Shown: piece by piece, positions 20,753 to 30,147 of the stretch
Position numbering within the stretch: the first letter of the stretch is position 1
Layout: each line of letters starts with the position of its first letter
Assembly: GCF_030994125.1 (NCBI RefSeq)
Contig: NZ_CP099917.1
Coordinates: 2,717,501-2,781,500, forward strand
From: Pseudoalteromonas xiamenensis
GTDB lineage: Bacteria > Pseudomonadota > Gammaproteobacteria > Enterobacterales > Alteromonadaceae
Direction of reading: 5' to 3'
Length of the DNA stretch: 64,000 bases
Made by a program: the position numbers and the translations under genes
The notes under the pieces: generated by a model
Seen by the model: the letters and a program-made list of their open reading frames with translations, nothing else
Databases searched by the model: none
Told to the model about the DNA's origin: nothing

Positions 20753-21583
20753 TTAAGCAAAAACCACCGTTTTATTGCCATTGATAAACACTTTCTGTTC
20801 ACAGGCTAATTGTAAAGCCTTACAAAAAACGGTTTTCTCAATATCTCGACCAATTTTAGCCATATCTTCGGCGTTATCTGCATGAGTCACTTGAGTGACA
20901 TCTTGCAAAATAATAGGCCCTTCATCAAGCTCATCATTAACAAAGTGTGCCGTTGCACCAATGATTTTTACACCTCGTTCAAAAGCTTGGTGATAAGGTC
21001 TTGCGCCGATAAAAGCGGGCAAAAAAGAGTGATGAATATTGATAATTCGGTTACTAAAACGAGAAACAAAATTGGGACTTAGGATACGCATGTATTTAGC
21101 AAGCCCAATCACATCAGGTTTGTATTCATCCACTAAATCACCCACTTTTTTATCGTGTTCTTCACGCGTCAACCCTTCATGTGAGACAACGTGGAAAGGC
21201 ACATTGAACCCTTTTACCAGTGGTTCTAGATCAGGATAGTTTGCGATTACCGCAAGCACGTCGATGTTCATTGCTTGTTCAAACTGTTTGAGTAGCACCC
21301 CACCTAAACAGTGAGCTTCTTTTGTGGCGAGTAGCACCACCTTGGTTTTTTCATTACTGTGTAGCTCTACTTTACTACCAACGGGTAACCGAGCTTGCAG
21401 CTCAGTTAGAAAGCTATCACTTGGGCGTGTAGATAACTCTGTACGCATGAAAAAACGTGCGGCTTCTTTATTTACAAATTCCTGATTTCGGGTGATGTTG
21501 AGCTGGTGTTCGTAACATAAGCCCGTTATTTTCGCGATAAGTCCAACATCGTCGGGACATTCCGCGGTTAATACTATCGACAT
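20753..21583 (-). CDS. purU: formyltetrahydrofolate deformylase
   Basis: 276-residue enzyme that hydrolyses 10-formyl-THF to formate plus THF, balancing one-carbon pools and supplying PurT. An N-terminal ACT domain (about 1-80; TAECPDDVGLIAKITGLC) precedes a formyltransferase-fold domain with active-site Asn/His/Asp in IINIHHSFLPAF and GATAHFVNDELDEGPII. It is convergent with crbR (34-bp gap). Confidence 0.96.
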   Translation of the reverse strand: MSIVLTAECPDDVGLIAKITGLCYEHQLNITRNQEFVNKEAARFFMRTELSTRPSDSFLTELQARLPVGSKVELHSNEKTKVVLLATKEAHCLGGVLLKQFEQAMNIDVLAVIANYPDLEPLVKGFNVPFHVVSHEGLTREEHDKKVGDLVDEYKPDVIGLAKYMRILSPNFVSRFSNRIINIHHSFLPAFIGARPYHQAFERGVKIIGATAHFVNDELDEGPIILQDVTQVTHADNAEDMAKIGRDIEKTVFCKALQLACEQKVFINGNKTVVFA

Positions 21584-21673
21584 TTCCTCATTCCTTACCG
21601 ATATAAACTGGGTTAACCACTATACGATGTTATATCGTCGATCGGTAGTGCGTTTTAAGGTCAAATGTCTGCC

Positions 21674-22945
21674 CTAATGGCTATGATTCAACAACGCTTT
21701 CAACTTCGCCGGTTTTACCGGTTTCGAGAGGTAATGGATACCCTGTGTCTTTACGTTCGTTTTCAATTCAGGATCTCGGACCGCGGTTATGAGGATAGCT
21801 GGAACTTCATGTTGCCATATCTCACGGAGTGTCTTGATGAGCGTCACGCCGTCGCATTTTTCACCAAGTTGATAGTCAACGAGCATTACATCCGGGGCCT
21901 TGTGTTGTTTGCCAAAGTCGATAGCGCTTTGCACACTTGAAAACGACGTAAATTGACAATGCCACTTTTGCAATAGTGTTGCCATTGCTTCGAGATTTTT
22001 TGGGTCGTCATCAATGATTAACACAGACAACTGAGGCTTACTTTCCACTGCACTTTTTAGCGTCACTTTTTGCTGCACTAGGGCATTGTCTCCAATAGGC
22101 ACCTCGATACTAAAACGACTGCCTTTGCCCGGGAAAGAAGCAACATTTAGCGGAATGCTCATTAAATCGCATAGGCGTTTTACAACACCAAGACCAAGCC
22201 CGACCCCTTTGTTGTCCGATTTGTGAATCCGATAGAAGTCGTTAAAAATTTTCTGTTGTTCAACCACGGAGATGCCGGGTCCTGTATCCCACACTTCAAT
22301 TCTAAGGCTATGACCTCGATGTCGACATGCAACGAGAACTTGACCGTTATCCGTGTATTTCACCGCATTTGAGACAAGATTTTGAATGATTCGACGCAGG
22401 TAGGTGGTGTCACTGTGAACGATATAATCTTTACCGCGTACTTTTAACGTTAAGCCTTTGTCTTTGGACAAGATAGCGTATTCATTTGCTAACGGTGAGA
22501 GAATATCGTGGATTGAAAAATGCCGAGGTGTAGGGCTCATTGCTCCTTGTTCAAGCTTAGCTATTTCTAATAGTGAAGACATTAAATGAACCGTAGAGTC
22601 CAAGCTATCACCTAACTTGTGCAACGTATCTTGGTTGTTCTTTGATAGCTGCGGGTTGTCTATCGACGCTAAATAAAGTCGAGCAGCATTTAGCGGTTGT
22701 AAAATATCGTGACTCGCAAGGGCAAGAAACCGCGTTTTGCTGTCGTTTGCTCGTTCAGCCTCTTTTTTCGCTTCAGTTAATGCTTTCTCAATTTCGACTC
22801 GGCTCGCAATTTGAGCTTGAAGATCTAAGTTAATGTTACGAATTTCTTGGGTCCGAGCTTCGATCCGATTTTCCAAATCCATGTTAATTTCTTCAAGCGC
22901 ATTTTGAGTTGCGATGTGCGTTGTGATGTCTGAAAAACTCGTCAC
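21674..22945 (-). CDS. crbS: CrbS-like sensor, C-terminal half: histidine kinase plus receiver
   Basis: 423 codons beginning at a GTG that overlaps the stop of the upstream half (GTGA). A coiled coil (about 15-65) precedes the HisKA H-box LALASHDILQPL (His79), then an HATPase_c domain (NLVSNAVKYTDNG; VWDTGPGIS; GVGLGLGVVKRLC) and a C-terminal receiver (LIIDDD, Asp in MLVDYQLG). In family members these domains are fused to the SSS-PAS half; together the two pieces give the expected length of about 1,140 residues. GAGGGG 5 nt before the GTG could act as a ribosome-binding site, so re-initiation is possible. See the finding on the frame break. Confidence 0.82.
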   Translation of the reverse strand: MTSFSDITTHIATQNALEEINMDLENRIEARTQEIRNINLDLQAQIASRVEIEKALTEAKKEAERANDSKTRFLALASHDILQPLNAARLYLASIDNPQLSKNNQDTLHKLGDSLDSTVHLMSSLLEIAKLEQGAMSPTPRHFSIHDILSPLANEYAILSKDKGLTLKVRGKDYIVHSDTTYLRRIIQNLVSNAVKYTDNGQVLVACRHRGHSLRIEVWDTGPGISVVEQQKIFNDFYRIHKSDNKGVGLGLGVVKRLCDLMSIPLNVASFPGKGSRFSIEVPIGDNALVQQKVTLKSAVESKPQLSVLIIDDDPKNLEAMATLLQKWHCQFTSFSSVQSAIDFGKQHKAPDVMLVDYQLGEKCDGVTLIKTLREIWQHEVPAILITAVRDPELKTNVKTQGIHYLSKPVKPAKLKALLNHSH

Positions 22946-25095
22946 GAACCCCCCTCGGGTAGGGGATTTCCAATCATTTCGAACACTTGGCCATTGCGTC
23001 TGTGGCGAATAAAATGATGCGGTGTGCCATTGCGGATATGTTGAACTCGCTTCTCCACGTGCTTCTCTATTTCACCCGGACCACATTCACCACGCTCGGC
23101 ATTAAAGCGAATAATGGTCTCGATTGGCATGCCAACTTCCAAAAATCCTTCGGGATAATTAAACATTTCGCTATAGCGCTTATTCCAAGCAACGAGGTGC
23201 AGGTCTTTATCAACAACCGAAATTCCATGAGAGAGGTTTTCAAGCGACGTAAACAATAAGTTTTGATTGAACTGTAGCGCTTGCGTGGTTTCATCGAAAA
23301 TATTGACCACTTCTTCGAACGCCATTTGTTTACCAGATGCAACAGTATGAATAAGCGCTTGGGCTGAGGATGCGCCAAGTACGCCAGCGAGCGCACGCTC
23401 GCAATAGGCGATAAAGTCTTGTTCAGGTTGAGCGTTGTTGTCGCTAATATCGTGATTTATAGAATATACGGCAAGCACTTGTTGGCTACGTTGTACGCCT
23501 AAAAAGGTTTGTAGAAGAATTTTGAAATCGTAAATGCTTGCTTTAACGTGTTTGTTGAGACGCTTGGTTAAGATAGCCTGCTCTTTTGGACTCACAAACG
23601 CCGCAGCTTGTATTTTATCTATGAGTCGCTCATTTGCACCTAATGAGAAGCTAATGTAGCAAGCAACGTTAGCAAATAAGGCAATAAGTGTTCCTCGGGT
23701 GATGAGCGTTTGTCGAAACTCAGGATCGATGCCTCCCGTTGCATCAAGCACCGGAAGCATGAGGAACAGCATCCAGCAAATGACACCGGCGAGCAGTCCC
23801 GCGTAAACGCCATATGCGTGTCCTTTTCGCCAATACAGCCCACCGACAATGGCGGGGAGCAGCTGAGTTACTAAAGAAAATGCGACAAGCCCCATACTCG
23901 CTAAAGCCTCGCCGTGACCGAACCACTGCTGATAAAAATAGGACAGCAGTAAAATGGCGGCAATGGTAAATCGGCGTACGAGCAAAATTTGGGTTTTAAA
24001 GTTGCTCGAAATGAGATTACGTTTGAATTTACGTTTAAACAGGAGCGGCAAAACAACATCATTGGAGATCATGGTACTGAGCGTCAACGTCGCGACCACT
24101 ATCATCGCAGTGGCTGCAGACAGGCCACCAATAAACACAAAGGTTGTGATCAGGGGATGTCCCTCAATAAGCGGGAGTGCGAGCACAAAGCTATCTGAGG
24201 AAATACCTAGGCCAATTGCAGGATGAATTGCAGCCGACGCGATTGGAATTATCATCGCTGCAATTAACATTAAGTAAAGTGGAAACGCCCAACGCGCGGT
24301 TTTTAAATGTCTTCTATCTTGGTTATCAATAACAGTTACATGAAATTGCCTTGGTAAGCAAATGATCGCGGCTGCGGCCATAAGCGTCTGTCCAATAAAA
24401 TTAAAATTACCAAAATCAAAATCCTGCCAATGCGCCCATATCTGGGAATGGTCAACCTTTAACAGTGTTAGAACAGCAACAAATGCAACAGCACTAAGGG
24501 CTAAAAGTTTGATGATAGACTCGAATGCTACTGCGAGCATCAGCCCCGAACGGTATTCGGTGACATCGACTTTTCGTGTCCCGAAGAAAATAGCGAACAT
24601 CGCCATTATGATAGTGCCAGACAAAGCGAGCATGGTCCCCGAAAGTTGAGTTTCTTGGCTTTGTAGCAGTAAGAAACTGCTGCTCAGCGCTTTTAGCTGT
24701 AACGCGATGTAGGGAATGGTCGCAAGTAACGCAATGATAGTAACCATAATGGCGGTGGTCTGGCGTTTGCCATATCGTGCAGAAATAAAGTCTGCGATAG
24801 TCGTGATATTTTGTTTTTTACTGACCAGGATCAGTTTTCGTAAAAAGCCTTGCCCGAACAGAAATAACAACGCTGGCCCTAACAAAATGGGGAGATAATG
24901 CCAGGCACTACTGGCCGCAGTCCCAACAGATCCGTAATACGTCCAAGAGGTGCAATAAATTCCCAATGAAAAAGCATAGACAAAGGGGTGGTGCGTAATT
25001 TTTTTAGCCAGTGGAGTTGTTTTATCCCCCCAACTTGCAAGCCAAAAAAGTAACCCTATGTAGCAAATAGCGACAAATAATAGTGCAGCCGTCAT
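22942..25095 (-). CDS. crbS: CrbS-like sensor, N-terminal half: SSS transporter domain plus PAS
   Basis: 717-residue membrane protein. The N-terminal sodium:solute symporter (SLC5-like) domain has about 13 membrane segments over residues 1-500 (start MTAALLFVAICYIGLLFWL). A linker follows, then a PAS domain (about 590-715; LENLSHGISVVDKDLHLVAWNKRYSEMF). The reading frame ends at NPLPEGGS where relatives continue PEGGFVTSFSDIT into the kinase, which starts in the -1 frame here. Predicted inner-membrane sensor of the acetate switch. The start is supported by AGAGAAG upstream of the ATG. Confidence 0.85.
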   Translation of the reverse strand: MTAALLFVAICYIGLLFWLASWGDKTTPLAKKITHHPFVYAFSLGIYCTSWTYYGSVGTAASSAWHYLPILLGPALLFLFGQGFLRKLILVSKKQNITTIADFISARYGKRQTTAIMVTIIALLATIPYIALQLKALSSSFLLLQSQETQLSGTMLALSGTIIMAMFAIFFGTRKVDVTEYRSGLMLAVAFESIIKLLALSAVAFVAVLTLLKVDHSQIWAHWQDFDFGNFNFIGQTLMAAAAIICLPRQFHVTVIDNQDRRHLKTARWAFPLYLMLIAAMIIPIASAAIHPAIGLGISSDSFVLALPLIEGHPLITTFVFIGGLSAATAMIVVATLTLSTMISNDVVLPLLFKRKFKRNLISSNFKTQILLVRRFTIAAILLLSYFYQQWFGHGEALASMGLVAFSLVTQLLPAIVGGLYWRKGHAYGVYAGLLAGVICWMLFLMLPVLDATGGIDPEFRQTLITRGTLIALFANVACYISFSLGANERLIDKIQAAAFVSPKEQAILTKRLNKHVKASIYDFKILLQTFLGVQRSQQVLAVYSINHDISDNNAQPEQDFIAYCERALAGVLGASSAQALIHTVASGKQMAFEEVVNIFDETTQALQFNQNLLFTSLENLSHGISVVDKDLHLVAWNKRYSEMFNYPEGFLEVGMPIETIIRFNAERGECGPGEIEKHVEKRVQHIRNGTPHHFIRHRRNGQVFEMIGNPLPEGGS

Positions 25096-25415
25096 AACTT
25101 CTCTTTTTTATCGGTAACATGGCAACGTTGGTCATGTTAAGTCTCTGAACGCATAAATGTAACCATATCAAACTTATGAACAAAAGTAGTGCTTCACTCG
25201 TTGAGATAAATTCTATTTAAATAAACTGCATAAAATCATATGGATATGAGTCTTTTTCTCGTTGCTTATAGACTAATGTCGAATGTAACTTTAACTGGTC
25301 TAACCTTTGTGAAGCAAACAGAGTCATGTTTTTTAAGTGTATGTAATTTAAAGAGAATACAATATCAGTGGTCATGCCGGTTAACAGTTTACGTAAACGT
25401 AAATCAACTGTTACG
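25096..25415. other. intergenic region between crbS and the symporter operon
   Basis: AT-rich 320 bp with no convincing gene. Short open frames at 25217-25497 overlap on both strands and lack ribosome-binding sites. It probably carries the divergent control sequences. Confidence 0.5.
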
Positions 25416-25443
25416 ACTAAGGTCTCAATTTCAATCAGATAAC
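25416..25443 (+). promoter_or_regulatory. candidate CrbR box plus -10 of the symporter operon
   Basis: ACTAAGGTCT (25416-25425), 12 bp, then GATAAC (25438-25443), 75 bp before the DUF4212 ATG. Box and spacing are identical to those of acs at 17948. Confidence 0.5.
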
Positions 25444-25517
25444 CTGTTGCTACAGTCAATAATGACAACTAATACCAACACAGCCTTTTATGGGTGAAGT
25501 GATAGGGGACAATAAAA

Positions 25518-25781
25518 ATGGCTTTTAAAAGTGAAGATGACGCAAAAGCTTATTGGTCTGAGAACTTAAGTCTTGTATTCAAGTTACTTGCAATCTGGTT
25601 CTTAGTCTCATTTGGCTTTGGGATTTTGCTGGTAGATGTACTCAACGAAATCCGTTTCTTTGGGTTTAAGTTAGGCTTCTGGTTCTCACAACAGGGCGCA
25701 ATCTATACCTTCGTTGCTTTAATTTTTGTCTACGCCTTCAAAATGAATGCGCTTGATAAAAAATATGGCGTAGATGAATAA
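25518..25781 (+). CDS. DUF4212 small subunit of sodium:solute symporter
   Basis: 87-residue membrane protein with two membrane segments (about 20-42 and 53-76) and a charged N-terminus. It belongs to the DUF4212 family, which is encoded immediately upstream of a large SSS subunit. Its stop is 8 bp before that gene. Confidence 0.92.
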   Translation: MAFKSEDDAKAYWSENLSLVFKLLAIWFLVSFGFGILLVDVLNEIRFFGFKLGFWFSQQGAIYTFVALIFVYAFKMNALDKKYGVDE

Positions 25782-25789
25782 GGAGCACG

Positions 25790-27517
25790 ATGATGGATGT
25801 TCAAGGTTTTACGTTTCTACTAGTCGGTCTGAGCTTCGCGCTTTACATCGGCATTGCAATTTGGGCTCGTGCGGGCTCAACGAAAGAATTCTATGTTGCA
25901 GGAGGCGGTGTACCTCCTCTTGCTAATGGGATGGCAACAGCTGCCGACTGGATGAGTGCCGCCTCATTCATTTCCATGGCTGGTATCATCTCATTCGCGG
26001 GTTACGACGGCGGTGTTTACTTGATGGGTTGGACAGGCGGCTATGTACTTTTAGCACTGTGTCTTGCTCCGTACCTGCGTAAATTTGGTAAGTTCACAGT
26101 ACCTGACTTTATCGGTGACCGTTATTACTCGCAGCTTGCTCGTATCGTGGCAATTTTGTGCGCTATCTTCATCTGCTTCACCTACATTGCAGGTCAAATG
26201 CGTGGTGTTGGCGTGGTGTTCTCTCGTTTCTTAGAAGTGGACATTGAAACAGGTGTTTACATCGGTATGGTGATCGTATTTTTCTACGCGGTGCTTGGCG
26301 GTATGAAAGGCATTACGTACACGCAAGTAGCACAGTACTGTGTATTAGTATTTGCCTACCTTGTACCTGCTATCTTTATCTCAATGATGATGACGGGGCA
26401 CATTCTGCCACAAACCGGTTTTGGTGGAACACTAGCTGATGGCTCTGGAATGTATCTGATGGACAAGCTCGATGGATTGAGTGCTGAACTCGGTTTCGCG
26501 CAGTATACTGAAGGTTCAAAAAGCATGATTGACGTGTTTGCAATCACAGCTGCCCTTATGGTTGGTACAGCTGGTCTGCCTCACGTAATCGTGCGTTTCT
26601 TCACTGTGCCAAAAGTAAAAGACACTCGTATTTCAGCAGCATGGACACTCGTTTTCATCGCGATTGTTTATACAACCGCGCCTGCAGTGGCAGCGTTTGC
26701 TCGTGTGAACATGATAGACACTATTAACGGCAAAGATGGTAGCGGTACGCTTTACGAAGAAGCACCGGCGTGGGTTAAGAATTGGGAAAGAACAGGCCTT
26801 ATCGTATTTAAAGATAAGAATGCGGATGGCAGAATGCAGTATTCAGCGGGTAAGATTGAAGATCCAAATAGCGCGAACGAAGTCAAAATCGACCGTGACA
26901 TTATGGTTCTAGCAAACCCTGAAATTGCTGACCTTCCTGCTTGGGTTGTTGCATTGGTTGCAGCCGGTGGTATTGCAGCGGCATTGTCGACAACTGCGGG
27001 ATTGTTGCTGGTTATTTCAACGTCGGTTTCACATGATTTATTAAAACGCACATTAAAGCCTGATATTAGCGACAAACAAGAGCTTCTCGCTGCACGCTTG
27101 GCTGCAATGGTGGCGATTGCTATCTCTGCATACTTCGGTATCAATCCACCCGGTTTCGTCGCTTCAGTAGTGGCATTTGCCTTCGGATTGGCGGCATCCA
27201 GTTTCTTCCCAGCAATTATCATGGGGATCTTCTCTAAACGTATGAATAAGGAAGGTGCGATTGCGGGTATGGTGAGTGGTATTACGTTTACTGCAGCGTA
27301 TATTATCTACTTTAAATTTGTGAGCCCAGAATTGAATTCTTCAGCGAATTGGTTGTTTGGAATTTCTCCTGAAGGCATCGGTACAATCGGTATGGCCGTT
27401 AACTTTGTTGTCGCAGCCGTCGTGTTGAAACTAACCAAAGAAACGCCTGTTGAAGTACAAGAAATGGTTGAAAGTATTCGTAGTCCAAAAGGTTCGAGTG
27501 CAGCGCACGCGCACTAA
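25790..27517 (+). CDS. sodium:solute symporter, probable acetate/monocarboxylate uptake (ActP-like)
   Basis: 575-residue inner-membrane SSS-family transporter with about 13 membrane segments. Family features are YVAGGGVPPLANGMATAADWMSAASFI, GTAGLPHVIVRFFTVP, and ALSTTAGLLLVISTSVSHDLLKR with the sodium-site serines. A hydrophilic insertion of about 70 residues lies around 300-375. Pairing with DUF4212 and proximity to acs and CrbRS suggest acetate or a similar acid as substrate (inference). Start ATG ATG follows AAGGAGC. Confidence 0.92.
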   Translation: MMDVQGFTFLLVGLSFALYIGIAIWARAGSTKEFYVAGGGVPPLANGMATAADWMSAASFISMAGIISFAGYDGGVYLMGWTGGYVLLALCLAPYLRKFGKFTVPDFIGDRYYSQLARIVAILCAIFICFTYIAGQMRGVGVVFSRFLEVDIETGVYIGMVIVFFYAVLGGMKGITYTQVAQYCVLVFAYLVPAIFISMMMTGHILPQTGFGGTLADGSGMYLMDKLDGLSAELGFAQYTEGSKSMIDVFAITAALMVGTAGLPHVIVRFFTVPKVKDTRISAAWTLVFIAIVYTTAPAVAAFARVNMIDTINGKDGSGTLYEEAPAWVKNWERTGLIVFKDKNADGRMQYSAGKIEDPNSANEVKIDRDIMVLANPEIADLPAWVVALVAAGGIAAALSTTAGLLLVISTSVSHDLLKRTLKPDISDKQELLAARLAAMVAIAISAYFGINPPGFVASVVAFAFGLAASSFFPAIIMGIFSKRMNKEGAIAGMVSGITFTAAYIIYFKFVSPELNSSANWLFGISPEGIGTIGMAVNFVVAAVVLKLTKETPVEVQEMVESIRSPKGSSAAHAH

Positions 27518-27530
27518 TCTCGACCTTATT

Positions 27531-27566
27531 CAACAGCTCGGTTTTGTGCCGAGCTGTTGTTGTTTT
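27531..27566 (+). terminator. terminator or attenuator after the symporter gene
   Basis: CAACAGCTCGG/CCGAGCTGTTG stem (27531-27541 with 27549-27559) and then TTGTTTT. It probably lowers read-through into the next gene, 20 bp further. Confidence 0.65.
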
Positions 27567-27579
27567 GTAGGGAGAACTC

Positions 27580-29417
27580 ATGACAAGCGAAATACAAGAC
27601 GTTTTTCAGTTTATTTCAACTCAAGCACCGTTTAATCAATTACAGGAATCCGCAACACGCTATTTCTGTTCTCACCTTGAAGTCGTTTATCTATCTCATG
27701 AAAATCAACAAGATTGGTTAAAATCAGACAATCCTCATTTATATCTTGTCCGATCTGGGCATTTTGATCTGGTGAATGGCAAAGGCGAATTGGTCACCCG
27801 TTTGTCACAAGGTGATTATTTCGGCTTCCCGTCTTTGCTGACAGGGGACATGATACAAAATCGCTTGGAAGTGCAAACCGCAGGGTTAGTGTATGTATTA
27901 ACTCAAACACATTTTGATTTTCTAAGGCGAGAGTACAAAGCGTTTGAGCAGTACTTTGTGAGGGCGCACGCAAATCGCTTATTGTCCTCTCATTACAAGC
28001 AAAGTAGCGACAGTTGGTCTGAGCGTAAGATTGCGGAACTGATGACGCGCACAGCGGTTACACTGCTCCCTTCAGCGAGTATCCAAGAAGCGGCAAAAAC
28101 CATGAGTGAAGCACGAGTATCTTCTATTATGATCACAGATGATTCGGCACTATTAGGCGTCGTCACCGATAGAGATCTCAGAAACCGTGTGTTAGCAGCT
28201 GGTGTCGATCCTCACGAACCGGTGGCATCGATCATGACCACTAAGCCAAAATACATATTTGAAAATAACCGAGTTTTTTCTGCGCTGCATTTGATGCTAA
28301 AGCACAATATACATCATTTACCGGTGCTGGATGAAGAGCGTAAACCGCTTGGCATGATCACAAGTACAGACTTACTGCGACAGCAAAAAAGCGATCCTGT
28401 ACAATTGATCGGTAGATTATACAAAGCGGAAAGCGTGGTCATGCTAAAGCGTTACGCGGCTGAGATCCCTGATTTACTTAAACGCTTTTCCAATAACATC
28501 GACGACATCTCGCTTATGGGGAAATTACTCAGTGGACTTAGCGATGCATTGACGTCGAGACTTATTCAACTCTTTCAGCACGAGCGGGGCGATGCTCCTT
28601 GCCAATTTGCATGGATATGTTTTGGTTCTCAGGCCCGTGAAGAGCAGACATTGCATTCGGATCAAGACAACGGCTTAGTGCTCCCTAATACATTGAATGA
28701 AGAGCAAAAAGTTTATTTTAGTGAGATGGGGCGTTATGTCTGTGACCATCTTCACGAATGTGGGATTATCCATTGTCCGGGCAACATCATGGCGAGTAAT
28801 CCCGAATGTCGAGGTTCGGTGGTACAGTGGGTCAAGCGATTCAACAACTGGATCACAGAGCCAACACCGCATGCAATGTTGAATTGCAAAATATACTTTG
28901 ATATTCGGTTTATTGAAGGTAACAACGATCTATACAACGATCTTGTGCACGGCTTAACTAAGATTGCACGTAACGATCTTTTTTACGCGGCGATGGCAAC
29001 CGACATCAACGCAAATTCCGTTCCGATCGGATTGTTTAACCAATTCAAGCTGGAAAAGAGTAAAACCACCAGTCGTTTTCTGGATCTAAAAAAGCGTGGG
29101 GTTGTGATCATTAACGATATTGCGCGGTTGTACGCACTAAAGGCTGGCATAAAACGTTCAAATACGTTGGAGCGATTGGACGCCTTGGCGAAATTCAATT
29201 TAATCAGCAAAAAGATCTGTTTGATCTCAAAGACTGTTGGCGATTTTTGACACAGTTGAGACTACGCACTCAGATCAATCAAGAAGGACTGCCAGGCAAT
29301 TGCATTAATCCAGAGAATTTATCTTCTCTTGAGCGCCATCAACTTAAAGAAGCATTCTATCTTATCAAACAGGCCCAGCAAGCCTGCGCCTTTAAGTTTG
29401 CTCGAGGCAGCTTGTAA
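27580..29417 (+). pseudogene. cNMP-binding/CBS/DUF294 nucleotidyltransferase-like protein, frameshifted near its 3' end
   Basis: The uninterrupted frame (27580-29250, 556 residues) contains a cyclic-nucleotide-binding-like domain (about 15-130), two CBS domains (about 150-270) and a DUF294 nucleotidyltransferase domain (GSQAREEQTLHSDQDNGLV near 348-366). It ends prematurely as ISKTVGDF. A -1 shift at AAAAAG (29209-29214) restores KKDLFDLKDCWRFLTQLRLRT and continues to a TAA at 29415-29417 that overlaps the exonuclease ATG, giving the family's usual length of about 612 residues. Such proteins sit beside SSS symporters and are thought to be signalling regulators. The break may be a sequencing error. 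Confidence 0.85.
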
Positions 29418-30049
29418 TGGTCACGCATTGTATTCAATTTTTTTCCAAGTGGTGGCATCGGCAGCAAATGGCAAATCGGCAATTCATTGATTGTGATTTT
29501 GTTGTCGTAGACTTAGAACTCACGGGGCTTGATGCAAAACAGCATGAAGTGGTGTCCGCGGCTTGGTTGCCGATTACGAAACAATGTATTCAACTGAATG
29601 ACGCCGTACATATTGTCAATAAAGACGTTAAGTCACTTGCGCAAAGTCCCGTTTTTCACGGCCTTTGCCACAATGACGTTGAGCAAGGTATCGATTTAAA
29701 GCGATTTACTGAACAACTTGCACACGCAATCGAGGGAAAGCTGGTGGTGTTTCATCACAGTTATCTTGATATGGCATTTATTCGAGAATTATTTAGAGAG
29801 TCAGGGATACGTGCACGGCCAGCATTGATCTTAGATACCCTATCGATTGAACGTCGCAGGTTATTGTCTCAAGGCCATGAAATTGCTTTGGATGATTTAA
29901 CGTTAGAACAGTGTCGAACTCGTTATGGCTTACCTCTGTACTCGAGCCACCATGCGTTAACCGACGCATTAGCTACGGCTGAATTGCTCTTAGCACAAAG
30001 TCATCAAATTGGAAATTTAAAGTCGCTTAAACTTGGGCAACTCCTGTAA
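29417..30049 (+). CDS. DEDDh-family 3'-5' exonuclease (DnaQ/PolC-epsilon-like)
   Basis: 210-residue RNase-T/DnaQ-fold exonuclease. ExoI is VVDLELTGLD (Asp/Glu about 32-34), ExoII is FHHSYLDMAFI, and ExoIII is HHALTDALATAELL (catalytic His and Asp). The first residues are hydrophobic and Trp-rich but not a clear signal. The ATG shares its A with the restored stop of the upstream gene. This exonuclease is a regular neighbour of DUF4212-symporter-DUF294 clusters; its role there is unknown. Confidence 0.9.
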   Translation: MVTHCIQFFSKWWHRQQMANRQFIDCDFVVVDLELTGLDAKQHEVVSAAWLPITKQCIQLNDAVHIVNKDVKSLAQSPVFHGLCHNDVEQGIDLKRFTEQLAHAIEGKLVVFHHSYLDMAFIRELFRESGIRARPALILDTLSIERRRLLSQGHEIALDDLTLEQCRTRYGLPLYSSHHALTDALATAELLLAQSHQIGNLKSLKLGQLL

Positions 30050-30066
30050 AAAGTTACCAGTATCCC

Positions 30067-30095
30067 TTACACATTTGCTTCAGGTCGATTACAAT
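30067..30095 (+). promoter_or_regulatory. sigma70-type promoter of epd-pgk-fba
   Basis: TTACAC (30067-30072), 17 bp, TACAAT (30090-30095), about 50 bp before the epd ATG. Confidence 0.6.
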
Positions 30096-30147
30096 AGCGC
30101 CATCTTTTGGGTTTTGTTCCCGTTATTAAGGTGGAAAGACAAAGTTA

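Noticed and set aside
21665..21940. Plus-strand open frame opposite the receiver domain of the CrbS-like kinase
   Set aside because: It is antisense to a well-defined receiver domain and has no family resemblance.
25217..25497. Small overlapping open frames on both strands before the DUF4212 gene
   Set aside because: No Shine-Dalgarno, no recognisable protein pattern, and they overlap the promoter box of the symporter operon.
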